DNA from: HRBIN15 sp039630445
GTDB taxonomy: Bacteria; Armatimonadota; Fimbriimonadia; Fimbriimonadales; GBS-DC
NCBI GenBank assembly: GCA_039630445.1
Contig: JBCNVA010000190.1
Span: forward strand, 1 to 11,389
Direction: 5' to 3'
DNA: 11,389 nt
Shown: positions 5,605 to 11,389 of the stretch, piece by piece
Numbering within the stretch: position 1 is the first letter of the stretch
Layout: each line of letters begins with the position of its first letter
Translations under genes and position numbers: made by a program
The notes under the pieces: generated by a model
The model's database searches: none
Seen by the model: the letters and a program-made list of their open reading frames with translations, nothing else
What the model was told of the DNA's origin: nothing

Positions 5605-6948
5605 TCAGAGAGCTGCCTCCAGCGCCGCAGCGAACCGATCAATCTCCTCGCGCGTGCGGGTCTCCGTCACGCACACCAGCAGCGCATTCGGCATGTCGGG
5701 ATAGTAGTCGCCTAAAGGCAGCCCTGCGATAATCTGCTGCTCAAGCAATCGCTCGCAGAGGGCATGGGCGGAGCAGGGGAGTTCCAGCACAAACTCCTTG
5801 AAAAAGGGCGTATTCGGGAATCGTAGGCGCACACCGGGGATCTGGGTCAGGCGGTCGGCAGCATAGTGCGCCTTCTGGGTACAGGTCTCCGCCAGTTCGC
5901 GGAAGCCCGTTTTGCCCAGTGCCGCCATAAACACGGTGCTGGCGAGAGCGCACAGCGCTTCGTTCGTGCAGATGTTGGAGGTCGCCTTCTCGCGGCGGAT
6001 GTCCTGCTCGCGCGTGCGCAGGGTCATCACGAAGCCGCGTCGCCCCTCCTCGTCAGTGGTCTGCCCCACGATGCGCCCCGGAATGCGCCGTACATACGCC
6101 TGCTTGCACGCGAACAGCCCCAGCATCGGACCGCCGAAGCCCATCGCGTTGCCCAGCGACTGTCCCTCCCCCACCACGATATCGACATCGTACTCCCCAG
6201 GTGGTTTTAGCACGCCAAGCGCAATCGGATCAACACAGGCGATCGCCAACGCCCCCACCTGATGCGCCGCCGTCACCAGAGGCGCCAGCGGCTCAATCAG
6301 TCCAAAAAAGTTCGGATACTGCCCAATCACGCAGGCGACCCGCTCGTCCAGTGCTGCGTGTAGCGCTGCCCCATCGGTCAACCCCTCTGCCAAGGGCAGC
6401 TCGACCAGTTCTCGTCCGTTCGCCCACAAATAGGTGCGCAACACCTGCCGATAGTGCGGATGCACCGCCATCGACACCAGCACTTTGGAGCGTCCTGTGA
6501 GGTGGCACGCCATCAGCGCCGATTCTGCCAGCGCGGTGGAGGCGTCATACATCGAGGCGTTCGCCACCTCCATGCCGGTCAATTCACACACCATCGTCTG
6601 GAACTCGAAAATGCTTTGCAGCAGTCCCTGGCTGGCTTCGGGCTGATAGGGCGTGTAGGCAGTCAGGAACTCGCCCCGACTGATAATCGTGCCCACGATG
6701 GCGGGAATGAAGTGGTCATAAGCCCCTGCGCCCAGAAAGCTCAGATAGCGCATCGTGTCGGCGTTCTGCGCAGCGAGCGCACTTAGCCGCCGAAACAGCG
6801 CATGCTCATCTAAAGCGGGGGGAATATTCAGCGGCTCACTGATATAAAGCGAGTCAGGAATGTCGGCAAACAGCTCGCGAATGGAGCGGACGCCGATCAC
6901 CTCCAGCATCTGGCGCACATCTTGCTCGGTGTGGGGGATGTAGCGCAT
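5605..6948 (-). CDS. gcvPA: Glycine dehydrogenase (decarboxylating) subunit 1, P protein alpha subunit
   Basis: This 447-residue protein is the N-terminal-half subunit of the split glycine cleavage P protein. With GcvPB it decarboxylates glycine and passes the aminomethyl group to the lipoyl arm of GcvH. Family signatures are MRYIPHTEQDVRQML at the start, FLGAGAYDHFIPAIVGTI, YTPYQPEASQGLLQSIFEFQ, ELTGMEVANASMYDASTALAE, GEGQSLGNAMGFGGPMLGLF, and RREKATSNICTNEALCA. Its length fits GcvPA. The pyridoxal-phosphate lysine belongs to GcvPB and is not expected here. It starts 2 bp after the gcvH stop, so the two are cotranscribed. The usual next gene gcvPB is absent: a convergent mazG operon begins 164 bp downstream, so the beta subunit must be encoded elsewhere. 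Confidence 0.96.
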   Translation of the reverse strand: MRYIPHTEQDVRQMLEVIGVRSIRELFADIPDSLYISEPLNIPPALDEHALFRRLSALAAQNADTMRYLSFLGAGAYDHFIPAIVGTIISRGEFLTAYTPYQPEASQGLLQSIFEFQTMVCELTGMEVANASMYDASTALAESALMACHLTGRSKVLVSMAVHPHYRQVLRTYLWANGRELVELPLAEGLTDGAALHAALDERVACVIGQYPNFFGLIEPLAPLVTAAHQVGALAIACVDPIALGVLKPPGEYDVDIVVGEGQSLGNAMGFGGPMLGLFACKQAYVRRIPGRIVGQTTDEEGRRGFVMTLRTREQDIRREKATSNICTNEALCALASTVFMAALGKTGFRELAETCTQKAHYAADRLTQIPGVRLRFPNTPFFKEFVLELPCSAHALCERLLEQQIIAGLPLGDYYPDMPNALLVCVTETRTREEIDRFAAALEAAL

Positions 6949-6950
6949 GG

Positions 6951-7337
6951 CTAATCTTCAATCTGCCGGTAGCGTTTATATTCGTCAGCGGAGAGGAGTG
7001 TGTCCAACTGCGACGGGTCTTTGAGGCGGACACGAATGAGCCAGCCTGCCCCGTAGGGATCTTCGTTGATCGTCTCCAGCGCTGCCTGCAACGCGGTGTT
7101 CGCTGCCACCACCTCGCCTTCAACAGGCGCGTACAGATCGGACGCTGCCTTGACCGATTCGATCGCCCCGAACGGCTCGTCCACCTGCAGGTAGCGTCCG
7201 ACTTCAGGCAGCTCCAGGTAAACGATATCGCCCAGCTCCGATTGGGCATAGTCGGTGATGCCGATGACCGCCTCATCTCCTTCCACGCGCACCCACTCAT
7301 CGGTGCGCGAATAGCGCAGTTCGCTTGGGATCCTCAT
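6951..7337 (-). CDS. gcvH: Glycine cleavage system H protein
   Basis: This 128-residue lipoyl carrier protein shuttles the aminomethyl intermediate of glycine breakdown between the P, T and L proteins. The lipoyl-attachment motif is intact: GAIESVKAASDLYAPVEGEVV with the modified lysine at K63. The family opening is present too (RYSRTDEWVRVEGDEAVIGITDYAQSELGDIVYLELP), and the length is standard. The ATG at 7337 is set by a good ribosome-binding site (TAGGAGG about 5 nt upstream). It is the first gene of a gcvH-gcvPA pair and is divergent from nadA across 92 bp. No glycine riboswitch fits or is visible in that short leader. gcvT is not next to it. Confidence 0.97.
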   Translation of the reverse strand: MRIPSELRYSRTDEWVRVEGDEAVIGITDYAQSELGDIVYLELPEVGRYLQVDEPFGAIESVKAASDLYAPVEGEVVAANTALQAALETINEDPYGAGWLIRVRLKDPSQLDTLLSADEYKRYRQIED

Positions 7338-7412
7338 CGTCGCCTCCTAAGTTATTGTACCTAACAGCGAGCCACTGGGCGATCATCACGCGCGACATGC
7401 TCGAAGGACGGG

Positions 7413-7418
7413 TATACT
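7413..7418 (+). promoter_or_regulatory. Putative -10 element (TATACT) close to the nadA start
   Basis: TATACT sits 11 nt before the annotated nadA ATG, inside CGGGTATACTCT. The identical 12-mer occurs in front of the phasin-like gene on the other strand. GCGACA at 7392-7397 is a poor -35 candidate with 15-bp spacing. If this is the nadA promoter, the leader is only a few nucleotides, consistent with the absence of a ribosome-binding site before 7430, or the true start is downstream. Confidence 0.4.
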
Positions 7419-7429
7419 CTCCTTGAACC

Positions 7430-8512
7430 ATGAGAAATCCGACCTTGCCTGAGCATCTGAGCCTGCAGGTGGAGCTACCGACTGTGATGCCCCGCTCCAA
7501 GGTGCGCCCGTCGGTTGCAACGACCGAAGCCACTCGCGCCATTCAGCAAGATCCTGAGATCCCCCACCTGAGCGAGCAGGCGATGATTGAGCGCATCCAG
7601 CAGCTGCGCAAGGAGCGCAACGCCATCATCCTTGCCCACAACTATCAGATTCCCATCATTCAGGATCTGGCGGACTTTGTGGGCGACTCGCTACAGCTTT
7701 CGCAGCAGGCTGCGCAAACCGATGCGAAGGTCATCGTGTTCTGTGGCGTGCATTTCATGGCGGAGACCGCCGCGATTCTTTGCCCCGACAAGACGGTGCT
7801 GATCCCCGATCCTGAAGCGGGCTGCTCGCTGGCGGCGACTGTCACCGCCGAGGAGGTGCGCCAGTGGAAAGCGCGACATCCTAATGGCGTCGTCGTTGCC
7901 TATGTGAACACCAACGCCGATGTGAAAGCCGAAGCCGACTACTGCTGCACCTCCAGTAATGCGATCAAGGTCGTGCAGGCAATCCCGGAGGACAAAGAGA
8001 TTCTGTTCCTACCCGATATGTTTCTGGGGCTGTATGTGCAGCGGATGACGGGGCGCAAGCTGCATCTGTGGATGGGCGAGTGCCATGTGCATGCGGGCAT
8101 CCGCGCGGAGGATATTGTGAGCATGCTACGGGCGCATCCTGAAGCTGACCTGCTGATGCATCCCGAATGTGGCTGTGTCAGCCAGTGCATGTACGCGCTG
8201 GCGGAAGGCGAGCTGCCTGCCGAACGCACCTTCATCTACGGCACGGGCGGCATGGTCAGGCATGTGCGCCAGTCGCCGGCACCCGTGCATCTGGTCGCCA
8301 CCGAGGTCGGCATGCTCCACCGCCTGCAAAAGGAAGCGCCGCAGAAACGGTTTATCCCCGTGCGGGAGGATGCTATCTGCGAGTATATGAAAACGATCAC
8401 CCTACCCAAGCTTTACCGCTCGCTGCGCGATATGGTGTATGAAGTGCGCGTGCCAGAGGAGATTGCCTCCCGCGCCCGCCGCGCCATCGAGCGGATGATG
8501 GAGATCGTGTAA
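7430..8512 (+). CDS. nadA: Quinolinate synthase A
   Basis: NadA condenses iminoaspartate with dihydroxyacetone phosphate to make quinolinate, the precursor of NAD, using a [4Fe-4S] cluster. The 360-residue product has the full family pattern: RKERNAIILAHNYQIPIIQD, ADFVGDSLQLSQ, GVHFMAETAAILCPDKTVLIP, and MHPEC. The three cluster cysteines are predicted as C132 (EAGCSLA), C218 (GECHVH) and C317 (EDAICEYMK) by comparison with archaeal/thermophile NadA. The first ~50 residues extend beyond the usual start; family similarity begins near M52 (7583). The ATG at 7430 lacks a ribosome-binding site, whereas AGGTGGAG precedes a GTG at 7484 and ATG at 7487, so the start is uncertain. nadB and nadC are not in the window. 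Its stop overlaps the next start by one base. Confidence 0.96.
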   Translation: MRNPTLPEHLSLQVELPTVMPRSKVRPSVATTEATRAIQQDPEIPHLSEQAMIERIQQLRKERNAIILAHNYQIPIIQDLADFVGDSLQLSQQAAQTDAKVIVFCGVHFMAETAAILCPDKTVLIPDPEAGCSLAATVTAEEVRQWKARHPNGVVVAYVNTNADVKAEADYCCTSSNAIKVVQAIPEDKEILFLPDMFLGLYVQRMTGRKLHLWMGECHVHAGIRAEDIVSMLRAHPEADLLMHPECGCVSQCMYALAEGELPAERTFIYGTGGMVRHVRQSPAPVHLVATEVGMLHRLQKEAPQKRFIPVREDAICEYMKTITLPKLYRSLRDMVYEVRVPEEIASRARRAIERMMEIV

Positions 8513-8760
8513 TGACGAACCCGCCGTTCCCTCTGGAGCTGCTGGAGTTGCTGGGGTGTCCTGCCTGTGCGGACCGCCCGCCCCTGCGCTGGCAGAGCGA
8601 AATCCCCGTGCAGGCAGCGACGGAACAGACCGCAGTGAACGGCTATCTGGTGTGCGAAGTGTGCCATCGTGCCTATCCCGTGCGCGAAGGGATCCCTGTC
8701 TTGCTCGTGGAGGAAGCGATCCCGCTGGGAGCGCCGCCTGAAAACAGCGAAGTTTGCTAA
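8512..8760 (+). CDS. Trm112/YcaR-like small zinc-ribbon protein
   Basis: This 82-residue protein has the Trm112/UPF0434 pattern: LLELLGCPACADRPPL near the N terminus, then LVCEVCHRAYPVREGIPVLLVEEA. The two CxxC pairs (CPAC and CEVC) would bind one zinc. Relatives partner and activate methyltransferases in eukaryotes and archaea; the bacterial small proteins have no firmly assigned role. The spacing between the CxxC pairs is longer than in the roughly 60-residue YcaR type, because of a segment with EIPVQAATEQTAVNG. It overlaps the nadA stop by one base (TAATG), so translation is probably coupled. Its own stop overlaps the stop of the convergent aarF-like gene. Confidence 0.88.
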   Translation: MTNPPFPLELLELLGCPACADRPPLRWQSEIPVQAATEQTAVNGYLVCEVCHRAYPVREGIPVLLVEEAIPLGAPPENSEVC

Positions 8761-10415
8761 TGGCGGCGGCGCAAGATGGAGATAATCAGCCACACGCCCA
8801 GCACCACGGCAGCAAGGAAGCCTAAAAAGGTGAGCGCAGGGGCGAAGGGGATTTCGCGCGTGGCAGGCAGCAGCAGCGCCAGCCCCACGATGAACGCCGC
8901 CACCAGAATGCTCAGCGAGAGGCGCGTGACCATCGCATCCAACCGATCCAAGGTTTCGGGCGCCGCGCCAATCTGTGCCTCCACGGGCACTTTGCCGCGC
9001 TCGATCCCCTGCAGCCACTGCATCACCAGGATCGGCAGCTCGCGCATCAGGTAGCGCCAGGTGTCCACCTGTTCCAGCAGGTCGCGCGTCGACAGGTGGG
9101 GTCGCCACACCTGCCGCGCCAGCTGCCGCACGAACGGCTCCGACACCGCAAACAGGTCATAATCGGGATCCAGCTGGCGTCCGATGCCCTCCAGCATCGC
9201 CAGCGTTTTGCCCACCAGCCACAGCGAGGTCGGCAGGCGCACATGGTACTGACGCATCAGCTCGGTAAGGTCGCTCCAGAACTCGGCAAAGGAGCTTTCT
9301 TTGAGCGTTCGCCCGCGATATTTGCTGATCAGCCGTTCGGTGGCGCGAATCAGGCGGGGACGATCCGTACGCGAGGAGAGTGCCCCCATCCGCGCAAACA
9401 CATTCAGAATCGCATACGGATCCTGCCGAATGACCGCCACATAGAGGCGAGTGAGATTAATCCGATCGTCCTCGCTGAGCGAGCCGACCATGCCGAAGTC
9501 CAGCACGCCGATACGCCCATCGGGTTCCACCAGATAGTTGCCCGGGTGGGGATCGGCGTGAAAGAAGCCGTCCTCCAGCACCTCCTTGATGATGAGACGG
9601 GAGGCGTCCAGCGCAATCTGGTGGGTGTCGTGCCCCGCGGCGCGCAGCGCCGCCACATCGTCGACCTTGATACCGCGCAACCGCTCCATCACCAGCATGC
9701 GGGGCGTGGTGTACTCCCAGTAGATGAGGGGGATGTGCACCTTCTCCTCGCCCGCGAAGTTTTTGCGAAACTGCTCGGCGTTGCGCCCCTCGCGACGGAA
9801 GTCCAGCTCACTGAGCAGCGTGAAGGCAATATCCTCTGCAACCGTTTCTGCATCGTATAGCTCGCCAATCGGTGTGCGCTGTGCCAGCGCCGCCAAATCG
9901 TGCAGGATTTCCAGATCGGTCTCCACCAGTTCGCGAATATGGGGACGCTGCACCTTGATGGCGACCTCCGTGCCATCGGGCAGGGTGGCAGCATGCACCT
10001 GGGAGAGGGAGGCGGAGCCGATGGGATTCGGATCGATGGTGCGGAACACCTCTTCGGGCGGGCGACCCAGCTCCTGCTCCATCACGGCACGAATCTCGTC
10101 CCAGGGCGCGGGCGTGATGCTATCTTGCAACTTGCGCAGTTCCTCAATAAACGGCTCAGGGAGCAGGTCGGAGCGCGTGCTGAGTACCTGACCCAGCTTG
10201 ATGAAGGTGGGTCCCAGCTCCTCCATCGCGAGGCGCAGATGCTCCGCCGGGGAATAGAGCGGTTCGATCTCGGGCTGCAGCTCGGCGCGAGGCAGCGCGA
10301 GCCGCCGATGGACACTCAGATATTCCAGCGCGGAGCCGAACCCGTGCCGCGCCAATACGCTCACTACCTGACGGTAGCGCTGGAACCCCCGCACACGCCG
10401 CGTAAAAAGCCGCAT
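8757..10415 (-). CDS. AarF/UbiB (ABC1)-family kinase-like membrane protein
   Basis: This 552-residue atypical protein-kinase-like ATPase belongs to the UbiB/ABC1/ADCK group, linked in other organisms to isoprenoid quinone synthesis and membrane lipid homeostasis. Motifs in order: the family KxGQ in FIKLGQVLSTRSDLLP (K73-Q76), the Ala/Ser loop NPIGSASLSQVHAATL (130-145), the lysine of VAIKVQRP (K154), E-x-D in LSELDFRREG (203-205), catalytic HADPHPGNYLVEPDG (286-300), and metal-binding DFG (306-308). The C terminus (about 490-548) holds two hydrophobic segments ending RRRH, typical of membrane-anchored members. The start at 10415 has a modest AAGGG. It follows the phasin-like gene by 39 bp on the same strand, so cotranscription is likely. 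The exact substrate cannot be told from sequence. Confidence 0.94.
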   Translation of the reverse strand: MRLFTRRVRGFQRYRQVVSVLARHGFGSALEYLSVHRRLALPRAELQPEIEPLYSPAEHLRLAMEELGPTFIKLGQVLSTRSDLLPEPFIEELRKLQDSITPAPWDEIRAVMEQELGRPPEEVFRTIDPNPIGSASLSQVHAATLPDGTEVAIKVQRPHIRELVETDLEILHDLAALAQRTPIGELYDAETVAEDIAFTLLSELDFRREGRNAEQFRKNFAGEEKVHIPLIYWEYTTPRMLVMERLRGIKVDDVAALRAAGHDTHQIALDASRLIIKEVLEDGFFHADPHPGNYLVEPDGRIGVLDFGMVGSLSEDDRINLTRLYVAVIRQDPYAILNVFARMGALSSRTDRPRLIRATERLISKYRGRTLKESSFAEFWSDLTELMRQYHVRLPTSLWLVGKTLAMLEGIGRQLDPDYDLFAVSEPFVRQLARQVWRPHLSTRDLLEQVDTWRYLMRELPILVMQWLQGIERGKVPVEAQIGAAPETLDRLDAMVTRLSLSILVAAFIVGLALLLPATREIPFAPALTFLGFLAAVVLGVWLIISILRRRH

Positions 10416-10454
10416 CGATGACCCTTCGGTGCAATAGCGAGCCGTGATGAGCGG

Positions 10455-10817
10455 CTACTCACCCTCTGTGGCTTGCGTTGGCGGCTCGGCAGTGCCCTCT
10501 GCTTCAGCCACCTTGCCTTCCATGCGGTGCAGGATGGCGTCCAATCGCTTTTCAATAGCGCGCAGCTCGGAGCGGGTGGGCAGATTCAGCGCCTTGAGCG
10601 CGTCCTCGATCTCGGTGCGGATGAGCTGGCGTAAGGCGTCACGCTCCCGCTCCCCTCGCTTGACCAGCCGCTCCACCAACTCGGACGCCTCCTCGCGCTG
10701 CGCCTGACCCCGCTTAATCATTTCGTCCACCAGATGCTGTGCCGTCTCGCGGGTCAGCGATAAGGCGCCCAATCCCATCAGCACGCTCTGTTCCAGCAAG
10801 TTCCTGATAGTTGCCAT
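10455..10817 (-). CDS. Phasin-family-like coiled-coil protein
   Basis: This 120-residue protein is highly helical and charged. Residues 1-25 (MATIRNLLEQSVLMGLGALSL) are amphipathic or hydrophobic. Residues about 27-68 form a heptad-rich coiled coil (HLVDEMIKRGQAQREEASEL, then RLVKRGERERDALRQLI). Then comes the phasin-like stretch NLPTRSELRAIEKRLDAILHRM and an acidic Ala/Glu/Pro tail. Such small proteins are annotated as phasin or polyhydroxyalkanoate granule-associated and are often found next to AarF/UbiB genes, but a granule role is not shown here: no PHA synthase is in the window. The ATG at 10817 has a good ribosome-binding site (GGAGGGAGG). A CGGGTATACTCT motif 34 nt upstream is a plausible promoter. 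Confidence 0.75.
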   Translation of the reverse strand: MATIRNLLEQSVLMGLGALSLTRETAQHLVDEMIKRGQAQREEASELVERLVKRGERERDALRQLIRTEIEDALKALNLPTRSELRAIEKRLDAILHRMEGKVAEAEGTAEPPTQATEGE

Positions 10818-10851
10818 GTGCCTCCCTCCAGATTGGTGGGTATCCTGCCAG

Positions 10852-10857
10852 AGTATA
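10852..10857 (-). promoter_or_regulatory. Putative -10 element (TATACT) for the phasin-like/AarF pair
   Basis: On the minus strand TATACT lies 34 nt before the ATG at 10817, within a CGGGTATACTCT 12-mer also present before nadA. A leader of roughly 25-30 nt would carry the GGAGGGAGG ribosome-binding site. The element lies in the 53-bp gap after the permease stop (10871-10873), so the pair may be transcribed independently of the permease. No convincing -35 box is visible. Confidence 0.4.
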
Positions 10858-10870
10858 CCCGCCTATCGTG

Positions 10871-11389
10871 CTATATGCGCTCTATCAGGTAGCGCACGAT
10901 AAACACCAGCGCAAAGACAGTGACCACCCAGTGAACCTCGCGGAACCGCCCCGCCGCGAGCTTCAACGCCACATAGCTGATGAAGCCGATCGCGATGCCC
11001 TCGGTGATGCTGACAGTGAATGCCATGACCGCAATGGTGAGGAAGGCGGGCAGCGCTTCGGTGAGGTCATCCCAGCGGATGTGGCGCACGCTCGTGATCA
11101 TATAGGCTCCCACAAGCATCAGCGCAGGCGCAATAATCGGATACTGCTTGAAGGGGAATGCTACACCAGGTGCCAGCGTCCAGGTGATGGGCGTCTCAGC
11201 AGTCATCAGCACAACGAGAGGGTAAAGGAACAGCCCTGCAAGCATCAGCAAGCCCGCGACGATGGCGGTCAAGCCTGTGCGACCGCCGGCAGAGACGCCT
11301 GCCGCGCTCTCGATATACGCTGTGATGGTCGAAGTACCCAGCAAGCCGCCCAGCGTGGTAGCAATTGCGTCACTGAGCAGAGCGCGTCC
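10871..11389 (-). CDS. NCS2-family purine permease (AzgA/PbuG type), 3' end only
   Basis: This is the C-terminal 172 residues of a nucleobase transporter whose start lies beyond the right edge; codons are in frame to the last base. The diagnostic stretch is LLGTSTITAYIESAAGVSAGGRTGLTAIVAGLL, characteristic of AzgA/PbuG-type hypoxanthine/guanine permeases of the NCS2 group. It is followed by several membrane segments (LAGLFLYPLVVLM, IIAPALMLVGAYMI, ALPAFLTIAVMAFTVSITEGIAIGFI, WVVTVFALVFIVRYLIERI) and the conserved SITEGI region. It would import purines by proton symport across the cytoplasmic membrane. A TTG near 11344 should not be taken as a start. The stop is TAG at 10871-10873. It is upstream of the phasin-like gene on the same strand with a 53-bp gap. 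Confidence 0.93.
   Translation of the reverse strand, partial: GRALLSDAIATTLGGLLGTSTITAYIESAAGVSAGGRTGLTAIVAGLLMLAGLFLYPLVVLMTAETPITWTLAPGVAFPFKQYPIIAPALMLVGAYMITSVRHIRWDDLTEALPAFLTIAVMAFTVSITEGIAIGFISYVALKLAAGRFREVHWVVTVFALVFIVRYLIERI

Noticed and set aside
7338..7429. Glycine riboswitch upstream of gcvH
   Set aside because: The divergent gap is only 92 bp and shows none of the paired aptamer structure expected; a tandem aptamer would not fit.
10871..11344. Permease starting at TTG 11344
   Set aside because: The same frame stays open to base 11389 with conserved family sequence (ALLSDAIATTLGG), so the gene is partial and starts outside the window.

Overview
The window reads as ordinary chromosomal DNA from a GC-rich, non-proteobacterial bacterium. 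The clues are a split glycine decarboxylase (gcvPA as its own gene), a tetrapyrrole-methylase/MazG fusion like Bacillus YabN, a phasin-like plus AarF/UbiB pair, and a large multidomain subtilisin with calcium-type Asp/Asn/Gly loops. An Armatimonadota-like or related Terrabacteria lineage is my best guess; no rRNA or other marker in the window settles it.

Layout. Positions 1-1962 (minus) hold a secreted subtilisin-family (S8) peptidase running off the left edge. Its reading frame is broken by an exact 25-bp tandem duplication at 718-767; removing one copy gives one open frame from 1962 to 1. A roughly 180-bp divergent intergenic region follows, then a previously overlooked 59-residue proline-rich ORF with a good ribosome-binding site (2143-2322), a REP-like hairpin and an array of four 34-bp palindromic repeats (2381-2503). 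The array abuts the Shine-Dalgarno of a tight plus-strand operon: membrane-anchored coiled-coil protein, SurA/PrsA-like lipoprotein foldase, MazG fusion (2519-5440). The convergent gap at 5441-5604 carries three more copies of the same palindrome, two again at 34-bp spacing, one with compensatory changes in both arms.

On the minus strand gcvH-gcvPA (7337-5605) encode the H protein and the alpha subunit of the glycine cleavage P protein; gcvT and gcvPB are not adjacent. Divergent from them is nadA (quinolinate synthase) overlapping a small Trm112-like zinc-ribbon gene. The remainder is minus strand: an AarF/UbiB-type kinase-like membrane protein, a phasin-like coiled-coil protein just upstream of it, and the 3' end of an NCS2-type purine permease at the right edge.

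Most genes are recognisable housekeeping functions. I found no unmistakable new system. The most unusual items are the 25-bp duplication that switches the peptidase frame, and the palindrome family with constant 34-bp spacing and covarying stems.
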